NCBI GenBank assembly: GCA_963575745.1
Contig: CAUYUJ010008595.1
Span: 12,501-39,174, forward strand
DNA: 26,674 nt
Direction: 5' to 3'
DNA from: Prorocentrum cordatum
Lineage: Eukaryota > Sar > Dinophyceae > Prorocentrales > Prorocentraceae
Shown here one piece after another: positions 1 through 9,775 of the stretch. The position numbers were made by a program, and so were the translations under genes. Each line of letters starts with the position of its first letter. Within the stretch, counting starts at the first letter, position 1. The notes below the pieces were generated by a model. That model searched no databases. It was given only the letters and a program-made list of their open reading frames with translations, and was not told the origin of the DNA.

Positions 1-945
1 TGGGGCCTTCGGTGGAGCACCCTTTGGGGCAGCGGAACGTGTGAGGGGTGAGCCGACATGGGGCGGGGAACCGCATGTGGTCCCTGCCATTGGGGCCTTC
101 GGATTGGCTCGCTATGGGGCCACGAGACGTGTGGAGAAATGTCGGAATGGGTGGGGAACTGCATATGTGGACCCTGCCACTGGGGCCTTCGGTGGAGCTC
201 CCGTTGGGGCCGCGAAACGTGTGAGGGGTGTGCTGACATGGGAGAAACACCGCATATGTGGACCCTGCCACTGGGACCTTCGGTGGAGCTCTTTCTGGGG
301 CCACGCCACGTGTGGAGGAATGTCGGAATGGACGGGGAACCGCATGTTCACGCTGCAATGGGGCCTTCGGTGGAGCGCCCTTTGGGGCCGCGAAGCGTGT
401 GACGGGTGTGCCCACGTGGGCGGATAGCCGCATGTGGACCCTGCCGCTTGGGCCTTCGGTGGAGCTCCATTTGGGGCCACGAAGCGTGTGAAGGGTGTGC
501 CGGTATGGGTGGGGAACCAGTTGCGGACCCTGCGACTGGGGCCTTCGGTGGAGCTCCCTAGGGGGCCACCAAACGTGTGAGGGGTGTGCCTACATGGGCG
601 GGGAAGCGCATGTGGACCATGCCACTCCTTCGGTGGAGCTCCTTGTGGGACCACGTAACGTGTGAGAGGCGTGCCGAGATGGGTGGGGCACCATATGCGT
701 GCCCTGCGATTGGGGGTTGCGGTGGAGCTCCCCACGGGGCCACGAAACGTGTGAGGTGTGTCTCGAAATGGGCGGGGAACCCAGTGTGGCCCCTGCCAAC
801 GGGGCCCCCAATGAAGCCCCCGTATGGGTCCAATGGAGCCCCCCATGGAGCCCACGTCTCAGAGGTGGGCCGAAATGGGTGGGGCACCGCATGTGGACCC
901 TGCCACTGGGGTCTTCGGAGGAGCTCCCTATGGGGCCACACCATC
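1..945. repeat. 90-bp satellite, block A
   Basis: About 10.5 tandem copies of a 90-bp unit. The anchor TGGGGCCTTCGG starts at 1, 91 and 181, and the unit also carries CCGCATGTGGACCCTGCC. Because 90 is a multiple of 3 and the unit lacks stops, several frames on both strands stay open as 30-residue repeats. I do not call these genes. Confidence 0.95.
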
Positions 946-1010
946 CGTAGGGCAGAGGCAAGGGTGGGAGGAGAGAGGAGGGGGAGGAGGAGGGGGAGGA
1001 GGACAAGCTA
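946..1010. repeat. Satellite end junction and purine tract
   Basis: CATCCGTAGGGCAGAGGCAA followed by GGGAGG repeats. The same junction ends satellite block B at 3706, which shows that the two blocks were copied together. Confidence 0.8.
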
Positions 1011-1204
1011 GGTGCGCTCGCGTCATATCTGACATGGCGTAGATCCCCTCTCTACTCGCACAGCGGATGTCGAGCAGGGCAAGGATCCCGAAAGGGTACG
1101 CGATGCATTGTAGAGCACGGCATGGCATGGCGTAGAAGAGCACCGCAAAGCGCAGTATCAACCTAGCATTACATTGCATGCCGTGGCATGGCATGGGAAA
1201 GGAC
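1011..1204. other. Spacer, no feature
   Basis: No gene or named element. Short direct and inverted GGCATGGCATGG motifs occur at 1122-1133 and 1186-1197. Confidence 0.5.
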
Positions 1205-1207
1205 GCC

Positions 1208-1376
1208 AGCGCTGCAGCGGGAGCACGAGTCGAAACGAGCGGAAGCGCGGAAATGAGGCCAGCGCTGCAGCGGGAGTACGATTCGGAACGAGCGGAAACA
1301 CGGCAATGAGGCCAGCGTTGCAGCGGGAGCACGATTCGGAACGAGCGGAGCCCGAAAATGAGGCCGGCGCCTCAAC
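1208..1376. repeat. 53-bp tandem repeat
   Basis: Three copies of a unit starting AGCG(C/T)TGCAGCGGGAG at 1208, 1261 and 1314, each ending in AATGAGGCC. The period is 53 bp. Confidence 0.9.
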
Positions 1377-1380
1377 GAGA

Positions 1381-1740
1381 GCAGCATTTTGAAAAAAATG
1401 CAGGCGAAAACCCAACTCCGAGGAAACCTGTGTGTGCAAAAAAAAAAAAAAAACACGCGGGGGGGGGGGGGGGGGGGGGGCGAAACACTCCCAACCCGTC
1501 ATCAGGGGAAGGAGGAGAGTAGTATTTCATATTGTAAATGAGTAATTGTGGAGGAGGAGGAGGAGGAGGAGGAGGAGGAGAGGAGAGCAGCATTTTGAAA
1601 AAATGTAGGCGAAAACTCAACTCCAGGAAACCTGTGTAAAAAAAACAGAACGCGGGGGGGGGGGTCGAGCAATTTCAAATCGTCATCAGGGGAAGAGGGA
1701 AAGTAGTATTCATATTGAGTTAATGTGGAGGAGGAGAAAG
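1381..1740. repeat. Duplicated segment with A and G homopolymers
   Basis: Two diverged copies, from 1381 and from 1587. Each runs GCAGCATTTTGAAAAAA, then AAACCTGTGT, an A run, a CGCG(G)n run, then CATCAGGGGAAG and a GGA tract. The first copy has much longer A and G runs (about 1439-1480). Confidence 0.85.
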
Positions 1741-2010
1741 AGGAGGAGGAGGGAGGAGGGAGTAGGGGGAGGAGGAGGAGGAGGAGGAGGAGGGGGGAGG
1801 AGGAGGGGGAGGAGGAGGAGGAGGAGGAGGAGGAGGAGGAGGAGGAGGAGGAGGGTGAGAAGGGAGGAGGAGGAGGAGGAGGAGGAGGAGGAGGAGGGGG
1901 AGGAGGAGGAGGAGGAGGAGGAGGAGTTGGAGTAGGAGGGGGAGGAGGAGGAGGAGGAGGAGGAGGAGGAGGAGGAGGAGGGGGAGGAGGAGGAGGAGAG
2001 GAGGAAGGAG
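1724..2010. repeat. Long GGA purine tract
   Basis: About 290 bp of nearly pure purine GGA/GGGGA on the plus strand. It yields artefactual poly-Gly, poly-Glu, poly-Arg, poly-Pro and poly-Ser frames. Its flank at 1990-2075 resembles 8497-8582, next to another purine tract. Confidence 0.95.
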
Positions 2011-2140
2011 ACGCGGAGCGCTGTCTCTTCAAAACGAGGACCCAACACAACAGCATGGTTGGGAAGAACACTAAGAACAAAAAGAACAATGAACCTGGCG
2101 CGACCCCGATTGGGGGATCGCTTCGTAAGCGGCGTTGTTT

Positions 2141-2530
2141 ATAATTGCTTGGCATTGCATCGCATTGCTTTGCATGTTATTGCATTGCTTTGCATTGCTT
2201 GGTGTTGCTTGACAATGCGTGGTGTTGCTTGACAATGCGTGGAATTGCTTGCCATTGCTTGGCATTACTTTGCATCGCTTGGCGCTGCTTGGCATTACTT
2301 CGCATCGCTTGGCAGTGTTCGGCACTGCTCGGCATTGCGTGGCATTGCTTAGCATTGCTTTGCATTGCTTGGCGTCGCTTGGCGTTGCTTGGCAAGTGCT
2401 TGGCGTTGTTTGGCATTGCTAGGCATTGCTCGGCGTTGCTTGGCGTTGCTTGGCATTACTTGCCGTTGCTTGGCATTGCTTGGCGTTGTTTGCACTGCTT
2501 TGATCTGCTTGGCGCTGCTAAGCGTTCCTT
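2141..2530. repeat. GCATTGCTTG short tandem repeat
   Basis: Degenerate array of GCATTGCTTG/GCGTTGCTTG units, about 390 bp. Open frames on both strands (Cys/Leu/Ala-rich or Lys/Gln/Asn-rich) are products of the repeat. Confidence 0.95.
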
Positions 2531-2579
2531 GAGGTTACCTGGCGCTGCTGCCTGGCGTTGCCCGTAAACAAGACCAACA

Positions 2580-2770
2580 ACCAGTGCGGGGAACCCGAGG
2601 AACCTCCGAGGAACGGGCACAACAATGATAGGAGGCACCGGGGGCCGGGAACTGGAAGAACCCGGGGAACCCGATGAACCTGCGGGGAACGGGCACAATG
2701 AGGATACGGGGCACAGGGGGCGGAGCCCCGAGACCCGAGGAACCTCCGAGGAACGGGCAACGTAAGCCCG
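2580..2770. repeat. GAACGGGCAC repeat, three units
   Basis: Three spaced copies of AACC(C/T)CGAGGAACGGGCA-like sequence (GAACGGGCA at 2611, 2687 and 2751), intervals 76 and 64 bp. Confidence 0.7.
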
Positions 2771-2857
2771 CGAGGCACCAACTTTGAATGACGAAGGACC
2801 CAACCATCTGCACTTGCGAATAGCGCGTTGTGGGTCCGCATGCGGTTCCCACACTGT

Positions 2858-3705
2858 GGGCACCGCGTGCGGTGGAGCTCTCCAGGAGGCCACAACACGT
2901 GTGATGGGCGTGCAGAGATGGCTTGGGAACTGCATGCGAACCCTGCCCCTGGAGCCTTCGGTGGAGCTCCCTGTGGGGCTACGGAACGTGCGAGGGTTGT
3001 GCCGACATGGGCGGGGAACCGCATGTGGACCCTGCCACTGGGGCCTTCGGTGGAGCCGCCTTTCGTGCCACGAAACCTATGGGGGTGTGCCGAAACGGGC
3101 GGGGAACCGCATGTGGACCTTGCCACTGAGGCCTTCGGTGGAGCTCCTTGGGGGGCCACGAATCGTTTGAAGGGTGTGCCAATTTGCGGGGAACCGCATG
3201 TGGACACTGTCACTGGGGCCTTCGGTGGAGATCCTTGTGGGACCACGAAACGTGTGAGGGGCGTGCCGAGATAGGTGGGAAGCCAGTTGCTTCGGTAGAG
3301 CTCCCTATGGGGCCACGAAGCGTGTGACGGGCGTGCCTACGTGGGCGGATAGCCGCATGTGGACCCTGCCGCTTGGGCCTTCGGTGGAGCTCCATTTGGG
3401 GCCACGAAGCGTGTGAGGGGTGTGCCGGCGTGGGTGGGGAACCAGTTGCGGACCCTGCGACTGGGGCCTTCGGTGGAGCTCCCTAGGGGGCCACGAAACG
3501 TGTGAGGTGTGTCTCGACATGTGTGGGGAACCCCGTGTGGGCCCTGCCTTTGGGCCCCCAATTGAGCCCCCATATGGGTCCACGAAACGTGTCAGGGGTG
3601 GGCCGAAATGGATGGGGAAACGCATGTGGACCCTGCCACTGGGGCCTTCGGAAAACCTCCCTATGGGACCACGACGCGTATAAGGGGTGTACCGGAGTGG
3701 TCGGC
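2858..3705. repeat. 90-bp satellite, block B
   Basis: Same 90-bp unit as block A. The order of variant units also matches: the CTACGTGGGCGGATAGCC unit, then the CCAGTTGCGGACCCTGCGAC unit, then a variant with GGGCCCCCAAT and CCATATGGGTCC, then the TCCGTAGGGCAGAGG end. The blocks therefore derive from duplication of an ordered array. Confidence 0.95.
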
Positions 3706-4066
3706 ATCCGTAGGGCAGAGGCAAGGGTGGGAGGAGGGAGGAGGAGGAGGAGGAGGAGGAGGAGGAGGACCGGTGTAAACCCAAGAGTCATCAACGATGT
3801 TGGAGTAAACTCTCCCTCCAAGCTCATTCTTCATAGGCCCCTACAACGGTTCATGTCCATTGAGGGAACTGCCTCGTTGGAAGATACCCGTTAGAAGACC
3901 CTGAAACATGCCAAAGCATTGTTCTCGGGATTCCAACGCCACAGATCAATCTGACTGTTGCGCCTTGACGATCCTGAAAAGTGCTAGAACGCCATTCCGA
4001 GGACATGAACACAAAGAACCAACCTAACTGTTGCACCCGCATGTTCCGTATCCTTCTTAAGCACGT
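3706..4066. other. Purine tract and spacer
   Basis: A GGA tract at 3725-3770 is followed by about 300 bp of unremarkable sequence. I see no gene or element in it. Confidence 0.5.
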
Positions 4067-4261
4067 GCGCGTTTCTTTATGTTCGGCGATGACGGGCGTC
4101 ATGGGGTGGGGGGGCGAAGGGGGGGGATGACGTAACGCCCCCCCCCCCCGCCGTGCGACTCCGGCACCGCAGCCGAGCCCGCTCGCGCGACGCGACGAAC
4201 GACGAGCGACGAACACCACGAAGACGACGACGCGAGCAGCACGTAGGTGGCGATATGCCCC

Positions 4262-4530
4262 ACAGCTGTGCACACCACGGCGCTCGCGTTCACCACAACG
4301 CGCGTGTATACCACAACGCCTGCGTACACCGCAACAACTGTGTGCAACGCCGCGCCTGTGTACACCACGGTGCTCGCGTACACTACAGCGCCAGTGTACG
4401 CAACGCAGCGCCTAGGTACAACACAATGCTGCAATGCTTACGTGCACCACAGCGCCTGTGCACACCACAGCGCGTGTCTACACCACAACATCCGCGTGCA
4501 ACGCAGCGCTGGTGTACACCACAATGCCCG
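4262..4530. repeat. 18-bp minisatellite, plus orientation
   Basis: About 15 degenerate units like CACCACAACGCGCGTGTA. The period of 18 keeps frames open as six-residue repeats. These are not considered protein-coding. Confidence 0.9.
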
Positions 4531-4975
4531 CTTGCATAGGACAGGTAGAAGGAGCATGTACGGGAGGATCTGCTGCGGACAACTAGACGCCACGCCAGGG
4601 GGAAAGTGCTGATAATCGATTACGACGTTTTCCTTCCTCCCTCTTCGTCAACCTCCACCACCTCCTCCACCTCCACCTCCTCCTCGTCTTCCTCTTCCTC
4701 CTCCTTACCCCCCTGTCGTTCGGATTGGCGCTACAGCGCACGTGCGCATCTCAGCGCGCACCGCAGAATGGCCGATTGAATCGGTCCACTTGGTTCTCGG
4801 ACGGCCAATTTAGCTGGAGCCCCCATGGACGCACATGGGAGGAGTTAGGGTGATGCGGGCGGACTCGGGAGGACTCGTAGATTCCAGCGGCGCTCCGTTG
4901 TCCAGAAGGATTATGTCCTATTCTTTTCTGTGAAATCCACAAGCGCTCCATGTTGTCATGAAGATTCGTTCAAAC
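4531..4975. other. Centre of the foldback element
   Basis: Contains a pyrimidine tract (CTCCTCCACC-type, 4625-4710) and about 250 bp of non-repetitive sequence. No gene supported. Confidence 0.5.
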
Positions 4976-4979
4976 ATTT

Positions 4980-5290
4980 TATATACAACACTGGTGCTGT
5001 GCTGCACACCGCTGCTGTGGTGCTGCACATAGGCGCCGTGGTGCACACAGGCACTGCAATGCACGCAAGGATTGTGGTGTACACTGGTGCTGTGTTGCGC
5101 ACGGCTGATGTGGTGTACGCAATCCCTGTGGTGTGCACAAGAGCTGTTGTGCCCGCGGGCACGGTGACACAAACTGACGCTGCGTTGCACGCGGCCGCTG
5201 TGGTATACATAGGCGGTGTGGTGTACACAAGCGCTGTGGTGCACGCAGGCACTGTGGTGTACACGTACGTCGTGGTGCAAATCGCAAAAT
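4980..5290. repeat. 18-bp minisatellite, inverted orientation
   Basis: Units such as GTGTACACAGGCGCTGTGGT are the reverse complement of the array at 4262-4530. The two arrays face each other inside the foldback element. Confidence 0.9.
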
Positions 5291-5689
5291 ACATGCTGGC
5301 GTTACCCGTCCTCCGACATTCCTAGGCATTCCCAAACGCCGCCGGCGCGAATCATGACGTCATCGACCCCTTCCCCCCCCTAGATGATTGCCGTCATCGG
5401 CCCGGAATAAAAAAAAACAGTCTTCAGCCGCGTCCGCGCGCACGTTGACTATGACCGACGAGCGACAAGCCACGAGCGACGACGACGACGAAGACGACGA
5501 CGACTGCGGACCAGACTCCCATGGGCATTCCTACGCGGGCACCTACGCGGATTCCAATGCGCACGGCGGCAGTGGCCGGAGCGCACTGGGGGAGGGAGCG
5601 TTGCGTCATAGGGGGGGGAGCGGGGGCCATGACGCCCGTTATGCCCCAAGCAATAATTAAACGGGCTCCACCATTTCTGGTACGTTGAT

Positions 5690-5885
5690 GATATGAACCC
5701 TTGAAGCTCTTGACAATGTGGTAAACGAATGTGCGCGGCGCTAAGGCGAGAGCCACATTTTGAAAGCCACCCGCCCTCAATCCGTGAAACTCTTGCAAAG
5801 TGTCAAAACAACGATGCGCCGCGCTGAGGCGAGAACCACATTTTGAAAAACACCCGCACTCGATCCGTGAAACTCTTCCAAATGT
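5690..5885. repeat. 85-bp repeat, left flank copies
   Basis: Two tandem copies of a unit with GCGCCGCGCTGAGGCGAGAA, CCACATTTTGAAA and CCGTGAAACTCTT. The same unit recurs at 8055-8270, beyond the two long arrays. Confidence 0.85.
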
Positions 5886-5984
5886 TAATTATCCCGGCAA
5901 AGTAACCTAACAGCGATGCGTAGGAGCATATCTGGAAGCATTCCACTTAAGATTCAGATGAGAATCCAGTTGTAGAATTCTGCT

Positions 5985-7590
5985 GTTCTCGCAGTCGCAG
6001 TCGCATTCGCGATGACAGTCGCAGTGGCAACGGCAGTCGCAGTCACAGCCTCAGCCTCAGCATGCCTCAGCATCAGCCTGCCTCAGCCTCAGCCTCAGCC
6101 TGCCTCAGCCTCAGCCTGCTTCAGCCTCAGCCTCAGCCTCGGCCTCAGCCTCGGCCTCAACATCAGCTTGCCTCAGCCTCAGCCTGCATCAGCCTCAGCC
6201 TCAGCCTCAGCCTGCCTCAGCATCAGCCTGCCTCAGCCTCAGCCTGCCTCAGCCTCGGTCTCAACCTCAGCCTCAGCCTGCTTCAGCCTCAGTTTCAGTC
6301 TGCCTTCAGCCTCGGCCTCAGCCTCAGTCTGCCGCAGCCTCAGCCTGCATCAGCCTCAGCCTCAGCCTGCCTCAGCATCAGCCTCAGCCTCAGCCGCAGC
6401 CTCAGCCTGCCTCAGCCTCAGCCTCAGCCTGCTTCAGCCTCAGCCTCAGTCTGCCTTCAGCCTCGGCCTCAGCCTCAGCCTGCCTCAGCCTCAGTCTGCC
6501 TCAGCCTCAGACTCAGCCTCAGCCTGCCTCAACATCAGCCTGCTTCAGCCTCAGCCTCAGCCTGCCTCAGCCTCAGCCTCAGCCTGCTTCAGCCTCAGCC
6601 TCAGTCTGCCTGCAGCCTCGGCCTCAGCCTCAGCCTGCCTCAGCCTCAGCCTGCATCAGCCTCAGCCTCAGCCTCAGCCTGCCTCAGCATCAGCCTGCCT
6701 CAGCCTCAGCCTCAGCCTGCCTCAGCCTCAGCCTCAGCCTGCTTCAGCCTCAGCCTCAGTCTGCCTTCAGCCTCGGCCTCAGCTCAGCCTGCCTCAGCCT
6801 CAGCCTGCATCAGCCTCAGCCTCAGCCTGACTCAGCATCAGCCTGCCTCAGCCTCAGCCTCAGCCTGCCTCAGCCTCAGCCTCAGCCTGCGTCAGCCTCA
6901 GCCTCAGCCTCAGCCTCAGCCTTCAGCCTCGGCCGCAGCCTCAGCCTGCCTCAGCCTCAGCCTCAGCCTCAGCCTGCCTCAGCATCAGCCTGCCTCAGCC
7001 TCAGCAGGCCTGCCTCAGCCTCAGCCTCAGCCTGCGTCAGCCTCAGCCTCAATCAGCCTTCAGCCTCGGCCGCAGCCTCAGCCTCAGCCTCAGCCTGCAT
7101 CAGCCTCAGCCTCAGCCTCAGCCTGCAGCCTCAGCATCAGCCTGCCTCAGCCTCAGCCTCAGCCTGCCTCAGCCTCAGCCTCAGCCTGCTTCAGCCTCAG
7201 CCTCAGTCTGCCTTCAGCCTCGGCCTCAGCCTCAGCCTGCCTCAGCCTCAGCCTGCATCAGCCTCAGCCTCAGCCTCAGCCTGCCTCAGCATCAGCTTGC
7301 CTCAGCCTCAGCCTCAGCCTGCCTCAGCCTCAGCCTCAGCCTGCTTCAGCCTCACCCTCAGTCTGCCTTCAGCCTCGGCCGCAGCCTCGGCCTGCCTCAG
7401 CCTCAGCCTGCATCAGCCTCAGCCTCAGCGTCAGCCTCAGCCTGCCTCAGCCTCAGCCTCAGCCTGCCTCAGCCTCAGCCTGCTTCAGCCTCAGCCTCAG
7501 TCTGCCTTCAGCCTCGGCCTCAGCCTCAGCCTGCCTCAGCCTCAGCCTGCCTCAGCCTCAGCCTCAGCAGCCAGCCTGCCTCAGCCTCAT
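5985..7590. repeat. CAGCCT hexanucleotide array
   Basis: About 1.6 kb of (CAGCCT)n with GCAGTC variants at the left (5985-6048) and regular CCTGCCTCAG, CCTGCATCAG and CTGCCTTCAGCCTCGG interruptions that form a higher-order pattern. The 664- and 272-residue Ser/Ala/Gln/Pro frames across it are artefacts of the six-base period. Confidence 0.95.
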
Positions 7591-7935
7591 TCAAAATGTG
7601 GCCCGGGAATGGAGTTCTGGGAACTCGAAGAACACGAAGTGGCCTACAGTTGGCTCCGGGCATTCAAAATCATGCCCAGGAATGGAGTTCTGGGAACTCG
7701 AAGACCACGAAGTGGCCTACAGTTGGCTCCGGGCATTCAAAATCATGCCCAGGAATGGAGTTCTGGGAACTCGAAGACCACGAAGTGGCCTACAGTTGGC
7801 TCCGGGCATTCAAAATCATGCCCAGGAATGGAGTTCTGGGAATTCGAAGACCACGAAGTGGAGGACAGTTGGCTCCGGGCATTCAAAATCATGCCCAGGA
7901 ATGGAGTTCTGGGACCTCGAAGACCACGAAGTGTG
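7591..7935. repeat. 73-bp tandem repeat
   Basis: Between four and five copies of a unit with CATTCAAAATCATGCCCAGG, AATGGAGTTCTGGGAACTCG and ACCACGAAGTGG. CATGCCC occurs at 7671, 7744, 7817 and 7890, a strict 73-bp period. The copies are almost identical, so the expansion is recent. Confidence 0.95.
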
Positions 7936-8054
7936 TAACTGTTTGCTTACAACGACTTCCGCGGATTCTCCCCGGATCCTGCCGGGACCCCCCTGGGGAG
8001 TCATGATGCTCTCTTTTGAAACCATTAGAAACCTATCAGTCTTCGCTGTTAGGT
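7936..8054. other. Spacer, no feature
   Basis: Single-copy-looking sequence between the 73-bp array and the 85-bp repeats. Nothing recognised. Confidence 0.4.
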
Positions 8055-8270
8055 AAAAAATGCGCCGCGCTAGAGCGGGAACCACCTTTTGAAAACCACC
8101 CGCCCTCAATCCGTGAAACTCCGCGCTGAAGAGAGAGAGAGAGAGAGCCATATTTTGAAAACGACCCGCCATCAATCCGCAAATGTGTAAAACGAATGCG
8201 CGCCGCGCTAGGCGAGAACCACATTTTGAAAACCACCCGCCATCAATTCGTGAAACTGTTGCCAACTTTC
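8055..8270. repeat. 85-bp repeat, right flank copies
   Basis: Three degenerate copies of the unit seen at 5690-5885, one interrupted by a GA run at about 8128-8147. Confidence 0.85.
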
Positions 8271-8384
8271 AAGCGTCAATATCATACATGGTGTGGAAAT
8301 CTTTAAGCGAAACGCCCGGCCCGCCCCAAAAACTGGCTTCGGGGTGCGACAGGGAGAAGTTATTTGTAAGACAAAGGAATGGAG

Positions 8385-8510
8385 GGGAGGAGGAGAGGGT
8401 GGAGGAGGAGGACGAGGACGAGGAGAAGGAGGAGGAGGAGGAGGAGGAGCAGGACGGCGAGGAGGAGGAGCAGGAGGAGGAGGGGGAGGAGGAGGGGAGG
8501 AGGCAGTTGT
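8385..8510. repeat. GGA purine tract
   Basis: GGAGGAGGACGAGGACGAGG-type tract. It precedes the flank (8497-8582) that resembles 1990-2075. Confidence 0.9.
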
Positions 8511-8634
8511 CGCGGGGCGCTGCCTCCCCAAAAAACGGGGACCCGACGCCACAGGATGGCCGGGAGAGCGGATAGCAACAACAGATCCATCGTGGTGTTC
8601 TCCCGACGCCAGGGGGGGGGGGGGCTCGGGGCAC

Positions 8635-8820
8635 CGCGCCCGCGCATCCCGCGGCGCGCGCCGCCGCGCTGAACGGCCGCGCGAACTTCCCGTAGAAGGC
8701 CCCGAGGCCGTCCAGCGCCCCCCGGCCGCGCAGCGGCCCGCCAGGCGGCGCCCTGCGCCCGGCGGCCCCGATGGCTCGGAGGAGGGGCCGGCCGAGGCGG
8801 CCCTCGCGCAGCCTCGTCTC
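8635..8820 (-). CDS. Exon-like segment, unknown protein (part 3 or separate gene)
   Basis: On the minus strand the segment reads ETRLREGRLGRPLLRAIGAA, then an Arg/Gly-rich stretch, then GALDGLGAFYGKFARPFSA. Third positions are almost exclusively G or C and the second positions vary, as in a true dinoflagellate exon. A possible acceptor is AAAACAG before AGACGAGG, and a possible donor is GCG|GTGCCC at 8634. Downstream on the same strand lies a run of C and then a purine tract. It could be a later exon of the gene at 10105-10645, but elements and an array lie between. No family recognised. Confidence 0.45.
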
Positions 8821-8867
8821 TGTTTTCGGAGGGCGTGCTGTCGGGCTGCTGAACACGGAAGAAGAGC

Positions 8868-9065
8868 GCGTTTCTTTCTTTTCGGCGATAGGGCACTATA
8901 GGACTATAGAGGGGGGGGGAGAGGGGCCAAAAGGGGGGTACGCCCCCCCCCCGCTGTGCGCACGGCGGCACTGCCTGGAGCGCACTGGGAGCGGAAGGGC
9001 GTCACGTTATAGGGGGGGGCGCCGGGGGCCATAATGCCCATTATGCCCCCAGCAATAAAGAAACT
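8868..9065. mobile_element. Short member of the 4067-5660 foldback family
   Basis: The left end (GCGCGTTTCTTTCTTTTCGG) and right end (CATTATGCCCCCAGCAATAA) match the termini of the 1.6-kb element. The interior keeps the G run, GTACGCCCC, and the CGCACGGCGGCACTGCCTGG and AGCGCACTGGGAG segments. At about 200 bp it looks like an internally deleted derivative. Confidence 0.65.
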
Positions 9066-9091
9066 CTCTCTAATAACCAGCCTCCTACGAT

Positions 9092-9117
9092 TTCTTGGAC
9101 CTGGCCAGGTCCAAGAA
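9092..9117. repeat. Perfect 26-bp palindrome
   Basis: TTCTTGGACCTGG is followed directly by its reverse complement, with no spacer. It sits just outside the right end of the 8868-9065 element. Confidence 0.95.
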
Positions 9118-9405
9118 GTTATGGGAGGAAGGGCGTTCCAAGGCCCAAGCGTCCCCCTCTGGTGCCTGGAGAACCACCTATGACCAGCCTCAAACTGCTC
9201 CCTATCCCTAGGATGGACGAGCGAAAGGCACTGATATCTCTACCCCCTGGACCTCTCCCGGGGTGCGTTCTGACAAGGATTTCGAAGCGAATCTGGCGGT
9301 GGCGACGAGGGCCTCCCAGGAGGCCCAGAAAGGGGACAACGGCCGAAGGGTAGAGGTGTGGGTACCTTTTCCTCCGCTGACTTCCTCTTCATGAGTATCG
9401 TTGAT
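9118..9405. other. Spacer, no feature
   Basis: Moderately GC-rich, non-repetitive. A 63-residue plus-strand frame at 9162-9353 has no recognisable content. Confidence 0.4.
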
Positions 9406-9567
9406 CCGATACCCATCCCCAGCGGCGTGGCCTGGGCCCCACTGGCCGATTTACCCCCCTAGATGAGGATATGGGTCGCTCCCTTCGGGTTCCGAGGGGT
9501 GTATCCCCAACTGCGGTGGCAATTTGGTGGGGGTCTCGAAGGGGATGGGGATGGGGATGGGGATCGG
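9406..9567. mobile_element. Small inverted-repeat element, GGGGAT-ended, copy 1
   Basis: 162 bp from CCGATACCCATCCCC to GGGGATGGGGATCGG. The ends are inverted repeats. The interior (GTGGCCTGGGCCCC, TTTACCCCCCTAGATG, GTATATCCCCAAC-like) matches the copy at 16238-16401. No coding sequence. Confidence 0.75.
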
Positions 9568-9775
9568 TCAAACGATACCGACTTCAGGCCTCGAGTTTGG
9601 ACGCCCGAAATGGGTACGGAAAGAATGGCTACCATGCCCAACAACAAATGTCGTCCCAAACCAACAGCGCCGCTCTTGGGCAGGCGGCCTTCTGCCGCAG
9701 ATGGACACATATCGGTGCCGCCGCGGCCGCGGGGGGTCATTTTGCACAAGGTTGGGCGCCCGAATTATCCGGGGT
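9568..9775. repeat. Dispersed repeat segment
   Basis: Part of this stretch, around 9640-9705 (CCCAACAACAAATG, CCCAAACCAACAGCGCC, GCAGGCGGCCTTCTGCC), matches in reverse complement the region at 18705-18775. Its origin is unknown. Confidence 0.5.

Larger units (their letters stand above)
4067..5660. mobile_element. Large foldback element with long terminal inverted repeats
   Basis: The left end (about 4067-4185: TTTCTTTATGTTCGGCGATG, ACGGGCGTCATGG, a G run, ATGACGTAACGCCC, CCGCCGTGCGACTCCGG) is matched in reverse complement by the right end (about 5560-5660: GGGGCATAACGGGCGTCATGG read on the minus strand, a C run, ATGACGCAACGC, AGTGCGCTCCGG, CCGCCGTGCGC). The inverted repeats are near 95 bp. 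Inside lie two 18-bp arrays in opposite orientation and CGACGA-rich segments near both ends (4190-4240, 5445-5510). No transposase-like frame is visible, so any movement would depend on another element. Confidence 0.65.

Noticed and set aside
1-950. Trp/Gly/His-rich 30-residue repeat proteins on both strands
   Set aside because: The 90-bp satellite has a period divisible by three and lacks stops, so open frames are expected without coding.
1502-2155. Poly-Pro, poly-Ser, poly-Gly, poly-Glu and poly-Arg frames
   Set aside because: Products of the GGA/TCC tract in six frames. The same applies to comparable frames at 10017-10662, 11170-11847, 11849-12527, 15619-16135 and 22165-22698.
4262-4530. 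CRISPR array
   Set aside because: Units are contiguous 18-bp repeats without spacers.
4262-5290. His/Cys-rich or Thr/Val/Tyr-rich repeat proteins
   Set aside because: Frames of the 18-bp minisatellite. The same region is open in several frames on both strands.
6012-8056. Ser/Ala/Gln/Pro-rich open frames of 272 and 664 residues
   Set aside because: They are read-through of the CAGCCT hexamer and the 73-bp repeat. Several frames are open at once and composition follows the repeat.
9621-9637. Second spliced-leader-like match (GGTAGCCATT on the minus strand)
   Set aside because: Only about nine bases agree and no gene start lies nearby.
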